Part shown: piece by piece, positions 46,136 to 59,526 of the stretch
How the letters are laid out: every line of letters starts with the position of its first letter
Position numbering within the stretch: the first letter of the stretch is position 1
Source of the DNA: Gnetum montanum
Taxonomy: Eukaryota; Streptophyta; Gnetopsida; Gnetales; Gnetaceae
Reading direction: 5' to 3'
Assembly: GCA_015680685.1 (NCBI GenBank)
Contig: MNCI01009457.1
Span: 234,202 to 297,317, forward strand
Length of the DNA stretch: 63,116 bases
Translations under genes and position numbers: made by a program
Notes under the pieces: model-generated
Told to the model about the DNA's origin: nothing
Seen by the model: the letters and a program-made list of their open reading frames with translations, nothing else
Databases searched by the model: none

Positions 46136-46329
46136 ATCATCGACCACTTATCTCAATTAAGATGGAACAACAAAGAGGAGGAGCATCCACTATGTGATCT
46201 GTTTCCTAACGAACTCCTCTTTGCTAGGGCTATAACTAAATAATTACCCAATAAGCCTAAATGGTATGATGGCATTCTCACCTATCTTCTCACTTAGGAG
46301 ATGCCACAAGGGTTGGACCACTAGAAGAA

Positions 46330-47560
46330 ACAATAGTTTTTTCACTAGGTAAAATGCTTCTTGGAGATCAATGGACACTTCTACAAGGTGTGCATCGATG
46401 GCCTAGTTCAATGGTGTGTCCTTGATTCTGATCAACTATACATTCTCCAAGATGCTCGTGAAGGTCCTTGTGGGGACCACTATGTTGGGAGACACACATC
46501 CATTAAAATCCTAATGGTAGGTTATTGTTGGCCAACAATCTTTAGAGATGCTCATCAATATGTCCACTCTTGTGAATGTTGCCAATGAGATGTTAGAATG
46601 ACTACTTGAATGGAGGGACCTCAACAATGGATTAAACCACAAAAACCCTTTGACATCTAGGGCATTGATTTCATGGGTCCCATCACACCCATGTTAAATG
46701 AAAAGGCATACATCATAGTCACTATTAACTATTGTATGAAATGGGAATAAGCAACAACCGTCACCAATTGTATATCTTCTTCTACCACTCAGTTTATAAA
46801 GCAAAATTTTGTAAATAGGTTTGGTGTGCCATGTGCATGAATTTCTAATAATGGAACTCACTTTATAGGCACTACCTTTTGGAAGCTCATGCAATGCCTA
46901 GGGGTTAAACATAAACTCACAACATCCTACCATCCCCAAGCCAATGGTCAATCTGAGGTTACCAATAGGGAAATCACAAGGATTCTAACAAGAATTGTTA
47001 GCAAATATAAAAAAGACTAGAGCACGATACTCAATAATTCCCTTTCGGCCTATCGCTCAACATGGAAACTTCCTATAAGCTACTCTCCCTATGAGCTTAT
47101 GTATGAAAAATTACCAAAACTTCCTATTCAATCTAAGCTTTATACATTCTCAACAACCTATAACCTTGACCTTGACTTGAGTCTACCACAAAAAGAAAGA
47201 TTGATGCATCTCAACTTGCTAAACAAAAACTGATTGGTGGCCCTATCATCTAATGAGTTGTATAAGGCATACAACAAAAAATGCCATGACCTTAAAATCA
47301 GGAAAGTTAAATTTCAATCAAGAGATAAGGTTCTCTATTGGAACCCCACATAGGTACCTCAACAAACCAAGTTCCAAACATTATGGGAAGGACCTTATAT
47401 AGTTTATGAAACTTTTCCTTCTAAGGTCATGATGATCTATAAACTTGAAATCCTAGACAAGAAGAAACTGCTCAACATACAACAAGTTAAACCTTTCCAT
47501 GAGCATAAGCTAGCTAATACAACATATGCCTCATTAGATGGACAACCATGCTCAATGTTT
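46330..47560 (+). pseudogene. Integrase of element E
   Basis: The zinc-binding N domain is in 46361-46588 (DHYVGRHTSIKILM, DAHQYVHSCECCQ; His-x4-His...Cys-x2-Cys). The catalytic core follows: PFDIWGIDFMGPITP (first Asp), ISNNGTHFIG where the second Asp is Asn, and YHPQANGQSEVTNREI (Glu kept). A GPY/F-type C-terminal module is near 47385-47400 (LWEGPYIVYE). Several stops interrupt it. It would insert the cDNA. Confidence 0.88.
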
Positions 47561-49556
47561 TGAATTTCCTCCTTTCAACTTAGTCGTAGGGGAGATGGCC
47601 ATCCATGTTAACCATATAAGAGGCTTCTCAGTTTTTCATATTTTTTTTTACACATTTTTGTTTTGTACATTATTAATTTTTCAAAATTTTTGTTTTACAA
47701 CATCATTAATACATTTGCTATTTCGTGAATATTTTACATTTTCTTTTATTCTAGCATGATTTTTTAACTTTTTGTTAATAAGTACCAAACACAGTGATAA
47801 TTCCTTGCTTGATGGTGGTGTATACTATTTTGTTATTTGATTGTTGATGTCTAGATTCTAGCTTTAAATTTTGTTATAGATAATTAGGACATGGTTTCTT
47901 TTTATGCAATAGGTTGTGAGTCCACAATATCCACCCATCCACAAACTCTATGGTTTTCCTTGTTCTGGAAATGTGTAGTCTCTTTTTCATTAATAAAACT
48001 TTAATGAACTTATGACTTTGGTAGTTTTTGAATCTAAGAAGGATTCAAAGGTTTGAACAAGGTGTGACTTTAAGGGGATTTGGTATTCATTGTGCCTTTC
48101 TACTTGCTGGGGTGCATGTGTGTTTTCATAGATTTCTTACTATTCCGTGTCAACCAATAAAAGGAAGTTGAATAAGTCTTTATATGGTGTGGTTCCCATT
48201 TCAAAAAAATGATGGGAATTCAAAGCATAACCCTTAGACATAATAAACAAATAAGTTTTTGCATGGTGTGGTTTCCATTTCAAAAATAAAAAAAATTATG
48301 AAAAATTCAAAGCACACCCCTTAGACAAAATAAACGAGCTACAAGCACTAGTTATGGGACTATGAAGACATGTTACCCATGCTTGAAGGTCCCCTCTAAC
48401 TAAGGCCCTTCCTCACTTCCTACTTCTCTTTTCTTCTCTAATAAGGAATAGTGGTTATTTTGTGGAAGCACTCTTATGTCTCAGGGAGGTGGACTAGTCT
48501 TAGAATAGCAATGCAAAGTCATTAAATGTGGTTGGTTTTGGTCTGAACTAAGGATGGATCTTATCAAGTCATTTAACCATAAAATTCACAAGGGACTTCA
48601 TGTGACCTTAATTAGGAACTCCATTCCCACACTCTCTCTAATCCATCTATGCTTTCCATGTCTCACCTGACTACTAGTTTCATGTTCTTATTTAATATCC
48701 TGGTTTGACATGTCAAAACTCTTAGGTAGTTTCTTTTAGGTTTTTGTACTTAACCTTTTGTAACCATTAATCATCCATGGGGTCCACGAACTTCTTGATC
48801 TGAAGTTATGCCAGGGCAATAAAAGGCCTGTGCCTTCTTTAGGAAGGATCCACTTACATATCTTTTGGTTGGATTAGTTAAGTTCTTTATCCTTAGAAAC
48901 TCTTACAATCAAATCCTTTTGATCACCTCATCAGTGACATCCAATTGTATGCATCTTCACAACATTGTTTAGTGAACTTTCCTTTTTATTATTGTGAATT
49001 CTTAAACCTTCTTCAAGAATTTCATCTTATTTGAACTTTTTCAAATTTAATGGACCGCTTATCTATTTTACCCTTTTTGTCAGTCTTCTCACTAACACTA
49101 CCAAAGGAATCAATCTACCACAATCACAACCTAGTCGAATGTAGCCACTAATGAGACAAGATACTTAACAGCCATGTGTTACACATTGCATACTAATTTT
49201 TGATTCTATTGTGATTGTATTGGAAAGCATGGACTAGAAGCAGGGCTATCTTCACCAAGGATAATGTAGCAGTACCACATGACAAGGATCGTTCATGATC
49301 ATTGGATCTTCTCTCTTGCTCTTCAACTTCCAAGAGGAGTGGATGTTAGTTTTGTCCAGGGTGTTCTCTTCTCCTATCATGAACACCCAATTTTGTAAAA
49401 GATTGTATCTGTATACTCAGGCACTTAGAATTTATCTATTCCATCTGAGTCAGTTTGTATGTTAGTCAATAATCCCATACTTTTTCAATATTTTATACAG
49501 AACTTCTTTATCCTCTTCTTCACTTGAGGATGAGTTTTCATTCAATCACGAAGGTA
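47561..49556 (+). other. 3' non-coding tail of element E
   Basis: Begins with 'taggggagatggccatccat' and a T-rich tract. It holds a ~95-bp tandem duplication at about 48165-48345 ('atggtgtggttcccatttca' repeated) and 'ctcttaggtag...gggtccacgaac' text without an open frame. It is colinear with B's tail, not with the ORF2-bearing tails of C, D and F. Confidence 0.75.
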
Positions 49557-50407
49557 TGATAAATCATGTTTTGACATGCTCCGATATCATAGCCTTAACA
49601 TCAAATACCCGATGTTGGAGCCTAGGATGCGATGTAAAATATCTGATATCACAGGGTATATGCTAGCCTATAAATATAGCACTTAGACTCATAGTTTTCA
49701 TAAATTTTTCATAGTTTTTATCATAAATACTAAAGCTCTTGTAGTTTGTTTTCTCTAGAGTTAGAATATTTTTTGAGTGCCTATAGCAAGAGTCTGAGTG
49801 TGTACGGATCTTTGTTCAAACACTGATGTACCTAAGCATAGTAGTGTGGTAGGAATAAAAATGAACCTTTTTGATCATCCTTGTAGCACTAAGAATAGAT
49901 GAATGTTTCCTTGATGCATTTAATATTCATGCACTTCACTTTAATGCACTTTAATTAAGCAATTAATTTCCAGCTATTAATGAACACAAACACAACCACC
50001 TCGAGCATACATGTAGCACTTGGTAACCCATAAACACTTAACATTTGGTAGCTCAACAACACTATACATGTTCAGGATGTGTTTGGAAAGTGGAAACGGG
50101 TACTTGTGTTAGGCTAGCTAGGCAGTAGACAAATTAGATCTTAAATTACTATACCTTTCATTCTTGTTGTAGGTGATTAAATTTATAAAACAAAAAATGA
50201 TAAAAATCATGTACCTCAATTACACTTAAACCATATCCTTGAGCTTCACAAGTGTAGTTGGGAAGACAACAAACATTCTCAAAATCCATTTCACTTCCTA
50301 GAGAATTAGTGCACTGAAAAACTATAGGTCCACGGAATTTGGCCGAATTGTGTGTGAATGCCTTAGTGATTTGTAGGTTGGGCATAGGAATACCTCATTG
50401 CTCATCA
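49557..50407 (+). repeat. 3' LTR of element E
   Basis: TGATAAATCATG to TGCTCATCA, colinear with the 5' copy including 'cctataaatatagc' (near 49669) and 'ggaataaaaatg'. The preceding 'ttcaatcacgaaggta' is the purine-side tract. Confidence 0.92.
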
Positions 50408-50412
50408 CCAAT

Positions 50413-50889
50413 CCAACTAGCATAGAATCCCCTTCCTTGGCAAAAGTAAACATGAGAAAAAACATCCACTCTATTTATAGGATGGAGGAAACCCTAAGGC
50501 TTGGGTAAAGACTTGTGCATAAAATTTTATATAATGATCAAAGAATAGATAACCCATTCTTCAAAAGTCCTTTTTTTATTCATGGCATCATTGTTACTTG
50601 ACTTGGATAAGTAAACTCTCATGAGGGAGTAAACATGTGAGATTGACAAAACTTAATAGAGTCACATGGCCCCTATTAAATGATTACTTTTTCCATTTAT
50701 TTATCCATTAATATGAAGTGGACAATTAGCATATAAATAAAATAGATTTCATCATAAGCATGACATAGACCATACATCACCATCCCACATTGACTTTTTT
50801 ATGGCCCTATATTTATGTCTTTTTTTAAGTTATTTTTTAATTTATATACTATGAGGGTTTCTAATTTATTTTTAGCCTTTTATTTATTA
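50413..50889. other. Spacer between E and F
   Basis: About 480 bp, AT-rich; no feature recognised. Confidence 0.55.
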
Positions 50890-51873
50890 ATGAATAGTAG
50901 GTACTCCCTACACCCAATCATACGAATTACTAGTATTCATGTGAAACCTAATTAAATCTAGATCATTAAGTATTGATCACAATTCACTATCTTTCCACTT
51001 GGACTAGCAGTAGCTTTGTCACGTATGGTTTAGTCCAAAGTGAGAGATATTATGGTTGTTATTTCAACTTTATGCTATTCCTAACAATAATAGAGATATC
51101 AATTATTTAAACTAATTAACAACAAAAAGATAAAGTCTAAACTAGCCTATGGGCGATGAGTGTCCATTCCTAGGTTGTTGTACACATCCTGAACCCATGT
51201 ATCCACTACTAAGGTTACCAAGTGTTATGCTATAGGGTGAACCAAGCAATAACACTGTTGGCATTACCAAACACATATGTGTTTATGCTTAAAACTGGTC
51301 ATGTTCATTTCATCAATTGATTAACATATGTAAAAATGTAAATATTAACTAAGTATATTAAGAGTAAATTGCATGGAAAGTAAATCTAATCTAAGTCCAA
51401 GTGCTACAATGAATAGGAATCAATCTCAATCTTATTGTCGTTCATGGAATGTATCCAAGTACATTGCCACTTGAATGAGACATTGTACAAGTGACCTGGA
51501 TCTACCTTATAGGCACTCACTGAGTGTTCTCTAAGACTGCGAAATAGAACTGAAAGAGTATAGCAACAAAATGATCAAAAGATTTCCAATACATGGTAGG
51601 ATCACACATATTTATAAGTACAAATAGACACTATGTCGATGGGTACGCATCAACATGTCAATGCATGCATTGACAGGAACAGGTCGATGAGGCTATGTCA
51701 ATAGGAACGTGTCGACACAACTACGCTATTGCATCTACGACATCGTATATGTGATGTAGCATCTACAATGTAGTAGCCAACTAAGATGCACCAATAGGGA
51801 TGCTACAATGCAAATGCGATGTAGCATCTACGACATAGCATCTATGATATCTTAGCCAACTGATGCTTCATCG
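50890..51873 (-). repeat. 3' LTR of element F
   Basis: Starts near 'tgaatagtaggtactcc' and ends 'gatgcttcatcg' (TCATCA with one change). Instead of GATATC the U3 array at 51640-51870 consists of 'cgatgtagcatctacgacat'-type palindromes and 'atgtcgatgggtacgc' units. TATAAATA-like (minus) near 51608. Confidence 0.85.
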
Positions 51874-52089
51874 CATCCCTATGACTCACTAAAAACTTGT
51901 CCTCAAGTTAACAAGATAGGATCGAGCTTTATTTACAAAAAAAAATGGGAAAGTATGGGATTATTGATTGACGCTAACTACTAACTAATTCTAAGTGTTG
52001 CATTATAAACTTTTAGTAGAGTGGATGCATTACAAAATGACAAAATGACAAAATGACTAGAAAAACATTAAAAATTACAAAATTTGCAA

Positions 52090-52400
52090 AGGTCTTCAAA
52101 AATCTGCTAAAGATTATTCTTCTTATTGCTACTAGTGGTGGTAGACTTCCAACCTTGATTGTTATGTTGATACTTCTTTAGTTATGTAGAACATTCTTGA
52201 AGGATGGATTGAAATTTCTTCTCATCATCTCATGGATCTAGCAATCATGTGATGTTTAAGCTATTATCCTATATGTGCTATGATTTGTCCATGGGCATAT
52301 CCTCTTTTTTTTTCTCTCTTGGCTCTATTTTCATGCCTAGAAAAAGGCCTTCTTCCATAGGCATTTCTTTTAGCATCACCTGCAATCACCAAAGGATCAA
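52090..52400 (-). pseudogene. ORF2 remnant of element F
   Basis: Same position as ORF2 in C and D, next to the 'gcatcacctgcaatcaccaa' block that matches 'gccatctgcaatcac' at the D start. The minus-strand text (DDEKKFQSILQECST, KYQHNNQGWKSTTTSS) resembles the Lys/Gln-rich end of ORF2 in C. The N-terminal start and middle are not readable. Confidence 0.35.
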
Positions 52401-54079
52401 CATTAGTTTTGGTAAATCCTCCTTAATAATTAACACTTTTTGAATCCCTTAGTTTGCATTGAAGCACAAGGTGATGACAGCGTACTATGCCCAAGGCTAT
52501 GAGGTAACTAAAATCATCAAGCTATTCACATTATTTTGATCAATTACTATTAGTTACCATGATGTTCGAAAATAGGATGTTAGAAAAAAATTCAAAAATT
52601 TTCAAAGTAGACATCCCTAGGCCCCATGACTAATGAACATAACTTTCGAAGCACACACGTTTTCAAACAATTAAAACCAAAGGTTTTGGAAATAGAAAAG
52701 TAGAAAAAAATTAATGAAACAGATGAGTAGTCCCAACATAAATTTAGAGAAACTGTCACTGATGTTTTAGAAGATTTGAAGGTTAGTTCAAAGCCATGAT
52801 CAACAAGAGTTATGCAAGTGGGTCCTCCCCAAAGCAAGATACTACCATAATGCCCTTTCATAACCACTTCTATAGATGTCCATGAGCACCCAAGAAGTTA
52901 AATGTAGACCATGCCTTTGTTCCAAACAACATACAACTACCTTGGTTAGGATGTTGCACTATACTAAACAAAACCAAAAGGTGCATAATTACATTTAGTA
53001 GTGAGTTTAATAATGGAATGAGAAGAGATTGCAAATATTGGGATGCAAGGTGCTTTACCATGTCCACAATAGGTTCTTGTGTCAAATGTGATTAAACTGA
53101 TTTACATACCTATTCATCCAAGTTTCAAACCAAGTCCATAGCACTAATAGTGACCTTGCATTGATGTGTTCCTTCTTGTCAATCATCATGAGTCTACTAC
53201 CACCACAAAGAACAATCATCACTCCCAATAGAGACAAAGGAAGGAAGGACCTTAGTTAGAGGGGCACCTTTAGGCATGGGTAACATGTTTTTCCAGCCCC
53301 ATAACCAATGTTTGTAGCTCTTTATTGTGTCTAAGGGGTGTGCTTTAAATTTCCATTATTGTGTTGTATTTTTTTCTGGTTTTTTTTTTTTGAATTTTTG
53401 GATGGGAACCATACCATGCAAAGACTTAGTTTCCTATTATTGGTGGACATATAAATGATGATACATTCCTAGAGGAGTCATAAACCACAAGGAAGTCAAG
53501 GAGAGAACCCAACAAATCCCCTTGAGGTCACACCCTTTCCATTTCCACTTGGTCTGTTCCTCTTTCTTTAAGACATAATGATTAGTAATTTATTTTAGTT
53601 ACATGCAAGAAGAACCATATTTCTTTCGTGAAAAAGAACTTTTTTTCAAAGAACTAGATGAATGGATGAGAACGCATTACCTTACACAATTACTTACCTA
53701 ATCATCTTGATAGCATAGCATAAAAACCCAACACATAGCGTTGAATTCTACATCATTACTAACAATATTATTAATAAAACCATAAAAGACATTCATAAAA
53801 CATAAAGAAAATGACTCAAGAAAAGAGAAAAATATAAATAAAAGAAAAATATTAAGAAATGGAAAACATATGAAGAATTGGAAAATTTTGGAAGAAATAG
53901 AAAATTGATAAAAAATTATAAAACAAAAAAGGTAAAAAAAATACTTATTAGTTCTTGATTTAGGATGGAGAATCTCTTTCACAACTAAGTATAAAGGTAG
54001 GATAAGAGCTAATAAGTGGACTGGTTGGTTCCATACATCTTTTAAACAATTTTGCACTCTCATTTCCAAGCCACTAGGT

Positions 54080-56402
54080 GTCTTATGGTTTAGTGGCTAC
54101 TGTGTAGGCACGTTTTTGCTCACACACTTGTTTCTAAACTTTATGATGGGTCAGTAGGTTTTGTATTAATATTTTGAACTTTCAGCTCACAATTGTACCC
54201 TTTATGAATATTAGTGATGCATGAAGATTTCTGTCTCTCCATAGTGATAGGTTCATCATTTCTATCTTGTGTTGAAGTGGTGATGTTTGTTGGCTTTTGT
54301 GAATGATCAGGAGTTTTGTGAGGATGGGTATTGCACTAGATCGACCTTGTGTGGGTTTCGATGCACCAATAGGTCTACAAGTTTTATGCTTGGATGAGAA
54401 AAATACCTTAAAGAAAGGACATTTCTAAGGTTGTGGTTGAGATCAACTGGCATTATCATTTCCGTGTATGTTCATGGTACACGTGTCATTCTTTCATTGA
54501 TGTTATGGTGTTAAACCCTCTTATGTTGTTGGAAATGACATATGATGGAGGGAATTATGATAATATTGAGGATATGAAAAAGGATTAGAGGCATGAGATG
54601 GTGATCCCATAGAAGATGTTATGGGTTGATTATATTCAGGAGAGTGGTAGTAGTGATTTCAGGTAGGGGAAGTGAAACTAGTCGGAAAAATAGGTTGTTA
54701 AACATAATATCGATACGGTTCTAGCTAGTAATAAGGGTAGTGCTAGTTTGATGATGACCTCCTCCACAATTGTGGGTTTTTCCATTACAGTTAATAGTAA
54801 TTTTGATGTTGATACTAAATCCCACTCGAATAGTATGGTTGGTTGTAGAATTGTCTATAACTATCTTGTGAGTAAAATAACTTCCTAGACATTTTCTTTT
54901 GTATGAACTTGGGGTTCAAAGAAAAAGACCCATACTCATGTGATGTAACATAACTGGCCAATAGTCCTTTGGATGGTCATATTGGTAGATGTCACATCCA
55001 TCATCATCTTCTGTGGTAAAGTCTATAGCCTCTTCTCCTACAACTAGTTTTTTTTGTCAATAAATGCCCATACTTATTTCTTCGTTCTTTTTCCTCTTCT
55101 TGTTTTGGTCACTTGATTCTTTTTATATTACCCTCTCCTCTATGGTTCTCACGTAGGTTATAACTTTTTCATTCATCAAGTTTCACATCTTATCAATCCT
55201 TGCTTCAAGCTCAACGATAGACTTTTGTATTGACAAGGTTTATTGTGAAATCACCTTGTAAAGAGCTACCTCGTTTTCCTTATCATAGATATGGATCCTT
55301 TTCTTTTAAAGAGTTAGATACCAGTTATATTTCTCTACATTATCTCATTTACATAGCTCTCCTTCTTCTTTTGGAACATGCTTGATTAGCCTTTGTATCT
55401 AATGAGCTTTCAGTTTGCATAACTGACCTTGGGCATAAATCCAAAGGGTCTCCCTTGTTTCATTATGAAGCCCATCTATGATGTGGAAAAGTTTCTCTTT
55501 TTAAGAAAAATCATGGCCAAGACATCTATGTAGTAGCAAATAGTATCTATCTAAGGCCACATCCAAGGATTCTCAGGTTGAACACTCTCACATATGTTTG
55601 GTATTTTTTGTTGACAAGCTCCAACATTATGCACCATTAGTGGATTGAATCTGGTTCCAACAATCTATACCAAAATTTAGCTTTGTCTATGAGTGTCCTA
55701 GAAAAGAGCTTAAGCTTTTGCCACTTGCATTCAATGTTTTGCAAAGTGCACACATTATGGAAGGCTTGCAAATGATGTTATGGATCAAAATTATAGCCTC
55801 CCTTAAATTTAGGAATGTTCTTCATATCAAGCCATTTGATGTGACTATCCCTTTGATGCCTTTGGGGTAATTGAACTACCTCCCTAGTAGCCAACAAGGG
55901 TTCATTAGTATCAAACATAACATGGTAATAATCTCTATTTATATTTATGTAGTTGTGATGATCTTATTTATGATTACTTTGATGTCTTTGATCTTTCCCT
56001 TGCGCTCGATTTCTATCTCCACCATGACCCTTTAGTGGAGCTTTATCTCTATACCTGCGTTCATATTCATTAGAACTAGACATTGAAGAGGAAGAGGAAG
56101 ATGGAAAACTAGGAGAATCGCCATGGCTCTTATATTTTCGTCCATGGTCCCTTGATCTATATTTTCTAAGCTTAAAGGAAGTTCTAGGCCTTGAGGTCCT
56201 CCTTGTTCTAGGACTTACTCCATCTCCTCTAGAATTGTTTGTACTAATTAAACATAGTCCTTGTGTGTAGTACAGGTCGAAATGAGCATATGAAACCCCT
56301 ACTTAAGGTTATTCACCCCAATTCTCTTCAATATAAAACCTACTATTTCTCCTATGAATGTTTTCATCATATGATGCATTATTGATCCTATGTGAAGCAG
56401 GC
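54080..56402 (-). pseudogene. gag: Gag remnant of element F
   Basis: The ATG at 56402 begins MPASHRINNASYDEN, and a Ser/Arg-rich stretch (PSFPSSSSSSMSSSNEYERR) follows, as in C. Near 55380-55480 the complement still shows the 'cttgggcataaat..aagggtctcccttgtttcat' block, the conserved end of the capsid domain (R-E-T-L-G-Y-A). Near 54960 'ggatggtcatattgg..catcatcatcttc' marks the knuckle region. Heavily interrupted. Confidence 0.75.
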
Positions 56403-56530
56403 ATGTTTTTAATGTGACTTAAAATAAAATATTAATATTTTCTAAAAGATAAATCATTAATACTTTTACAACAATTTTTTATAATATAACTAATCTAGAT
56501 AACTAGTACCATACCAGGTACTTACACTAA

Positions 56531-57515
56531 TGATGAACGATAGGTACACCCTACTCCCAACCATACAAATTACGAGTGTTCACATGCAACCTAATTAAAT
56601 TCCATGGATGGAACTAGTTTGGCATATAGATCATTAAGTATTAATCGTAGTTCATTGTCTTCCCACTTGGACTAGTGGTAGCTTTTTCACGTAGGTTTAG
56701 TCCAAAGTGAGGCATATGATGGTTGATGTTGTTTTGACTTTATGCTACTCCTAACAATAATAGAGAAATCAATTATTTAATCTAATTAACAATAGAAAGA
56801 TAAAGTCTAAACTAGCCTACAGGCAATGAGAATTTATTTCTAGCTTTCCATACACATCTTGAACCCACGTATCCACTACTGAGATTACTAAGCATTATGC
56901 TATTCGATGAACCAAGTAATAATGCTACTGGGATTACTAAGCAAATACATGTTTATGCTTAAAACTAGTTGTGTTCATTCTGCCAATTGATTAATATACG
57001 TGAACACATAAATATTAACTAAGTACATTAAGAGTAAATAACATGGAAAGTAAATCTAATCTAAGTCAAAGTACTACAATGAATATGAATCAATCTTGAT
57101 CTTATTACTGCTCATGGAATGTGTCCAATTACATTGCTACTCGAATAAGACATCATACAATTGACTCAAATCTACACTGCAAGCACTCACTAACTGGTCT
57201 CTAAGACTACGAAATAAAACTACAAGAGCCTAGCTACAAAATGACCAAAATATTACCAATACATAGTGGGAGCATGTGTATTTAATGGAAAAAATAGACA
57301 CTGCATCGATAGGTATGCATAAATACATCAATGCATGGGTCAATGGGAATGCATCGATGCAGCTACAATATTGCATCTATGACATCGTAGATGCGATGTA
57401 ACATCTACAATGTAGCAACCAATTGAGATGAACTAATAAGAATGCTACAACATAGATGTGATGTAGCAGCTACAACATAGCATCTACGATATCTCAACCA
57501 ACTAATGCTTCAACA
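56531..57515 (-). repeat. 5' LTR of element F
   Basis: TGATGAACGATAGG to 'aatgcttcaaca'. The U3 array at 57295-57500 has 'gacatcgtagatgcgatgta', 'acatctacaatgtagca' and 'agcatctacgatatctc' units. Confidence 0.85.
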
Positions 57516-58440
57516 TTTTTTTTCCACATTTCCTATAATTTATCTAGTAAAAAATCATTGATATTAAACTTTTTGTCCATCCAACATTTTATATATGTCA
57601 ATTTGATCATAATGAGCATAAACATGCCATAACTATCATGCTATAAATTAATATTTTAATTGAATCAAGGAAAATATGGTCCCAATAGGTACTTTTAAAT
57701 TGTTTAACATTAAATCTCAAAATCTAGGGCTCCAATTGACAAACTAATAGTAGATCCATACTTTAGGTGTAAAAAAATGGTTGGTTCACCAAATTTGAGT
57801 GTAATTTGACAACTTTTAATTTTGATGTATTTTAATTAATTAAATATTTAATAATTTAAAAATTCTTAACCAAAGGTCATAAATCTAAATCACATTAATT
57901 TTCTAGTATTATTGTAAAATAATGCTAGACTTTCCAATGCTCATTCATTCATTATATATATATACACACACACATATATATAAAAAACTTAAAATAATAA
58001 AAAAATTTAAACATAAATTAGAAATAATTAGTAATCTTATTTATGTCATCCAAACAAAGGTCATCATATTACTAAGAAGCATTAGGCATAACTACAAATA
58101 TATATAAGCTTTAAAACAAATTAAAGTCTAAGTATTTAATAGAGCAATAAGGTCATATGTAGAAATGTGGGGCACCACATATAACATGCTTGTCAACATT
58201 AATTTTGATCTTTGAATTAACATTATTCTTGTTAAATAAGGATACTTTTGTTTAATAACCTATTATCCAAACTAATCAATACTTCCTAGAGTACAAGAAA
58301 AACATTCACAAAAGCTTATGTCTTTTGTAGTTTCTTTATTATCATTTAATCATTTTTATCGTTGATATTAACTTGATTTTTAATATCTTCATCTTTAGAT
58401 CATTTCCTTTTCATAGCATTTGTTTACTTAACTAAAAGAA
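57516..58440. other. AT-rich spacer with microsatellite
   Basis: Very AT-rich. A (ta)n(ca)n(ta)n run stands at about 57951-57983. No gene seen. Confidence 0.6.
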
Positions 58441-59291
58441 TAAACATTAAACAAATGTCATTCACGAGGACAAAAGTTGCAAGAATTAGATAAATTATGA
58501 TATGTAATTGGTTGAATAAAAGTATTCCCATCTACTTGCAATACTAATTCTTTTTATGGTTGGAAGATTGATTTCACAAAAAGAAATATCTATAAGAATC
58601 AAATGGTATAGAAATAGTTTCCCTATGCTTAGTGGGACTAAGAAGACTAAAAATTTGTTTCTTAGCTCTCTAAAAAATCAACGAAAATTTAAATAGCTTG
58701 ACAAAACATTGATCTTTAGAATATTCTTTAGATTGAGCATCAATATCTGAAATCCACTCATGAATATTCAAAAATACATGCTTATGTATAAATGACTCTA
58801 GTTTAATAGATGGAAAAAATGGGAATAATACTTGGCATGAATAACTATGGTTTTTTTTTTTACATCACATCATTTAACAACAACACAAAACTTTGATTAC
58901 AAGGTAGGTAACTCAAAACTTGAATGAATACATATTATGATATAAGATCAATAACCAATGACTCATAGACATCATTAGAAATAACAAAATTAGACATTCT
59001 ATTTAGAACATCAATAGAACAAGGTATAACAAGTTTTTGCTTACTAGCTTGGAAATCTGCATTTTAAGAATAAATGAAAGTTCTTACATTGATAGAAAAA
59101 CACATTTCAACATTAGTAAAATAAGCTAGGAGTAATTTAGAATTCCCATAATGAAAAGATAATTTTGAAAATTTTAATGTCACTAGAAAAACCTTAGCAT
59201 AAGACATAGATGTAGGGAGAGTGGTAGAGGGAGATGGAGGGTTAATTAGGAAAAGAGAACTCATGTAGTTGAACCCATTTTGTTGGGACAA
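58440..59291 (-). pseudogene. Decayed coding-like sequence of unknown identity
   Basis: The minus strand holds unusually long frames of protein-like composition. 59064-59291 is open (MSSLFLINPPSPSTTLPTSM, FSKLSFHYGNSKLLLAYFTN). The same frame continues past one stop with SKQKLVIPCSIDVLNRMSNF and VISNDVYESLVIDLIS. After a T-run frame change near 58855, HVFLNIHEWISDIDAQSKEY and LLSPTKHRETISIPFDSYRY follow down to about 58590. Stops and the shift rule out a working gene. I do not recognise the family; a transposon protein is one possibility. Confidence 0.4.
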
Positions 59292-59526
59292 AACTATGAT
59301 GATGAAGAATTATTATTCTATTTTAATTATATATTATATAATTATATTGCATTTTGATAACATGTTTAGTTAGGATCCTTTTTTCTAACCTAATACATAT
59401 GGACTTGAAATGTGTTCTATCTTTCAATGTGTATTTCCTATTACATTCATTTATGTTTAGTATGCTTGATGTGTTTCAATAGGAAAGGCAAACTTGCAAC
59501 TCATTACATTGAACTATTTAAGGTTN

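Larger units (their letters stand above)
40438..50407 (+). mobile_element. Element E: Ty3/gypsy (Athila/Tat-like) retrotransposon with gag-PR-RT-RH-INT, decayed
   Basis: LTRs 40438-41310 (873 bp) and 49557-50407 (851 bp) with a perfect 5-bp duplication CCAAT at 40433-40437 and 50408-50412. This is the only plus-strand member and the only one with pol. Order: LTR, primer site, gag, protease, RT, RNase H, integrase, a ~2 kb non-coding tail, purine tract, LTR. Integrase downstream of RT/RNase H identifies Ty3/gypsy. There are many stops in every gene, the protease catalytic Asp and one integrase Asp read as Asn, and the RT core is inverted between two single Ns. It cannot have supplied proteins in its present state, but an intact relative would be the natural helper for B, C, D and F. 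Confidence 0.93.
50890..57515 (-). mobile_element. Element F: older gag+ORF2 LTR retrotransposon without pol
   Basis: LTRs about 50890-51873 and 56531-57515 (~985 bp each), clearly more diverged from each other and from the B-E set; no target duplication can be read with confidence. The primer region (56507-56530) is badly decayed. In minus orientation there are a gag remnant, a non-coding stretch with the same blocks as C ('ccactaggtgtctt' near 54072 and 28168, 'caagtgggtcctccccaaag' near 52818), a shortened ORF2 region and the 3' LTR. No protease, RT, RNase H or integrase is seen. Confidence 0.85.
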
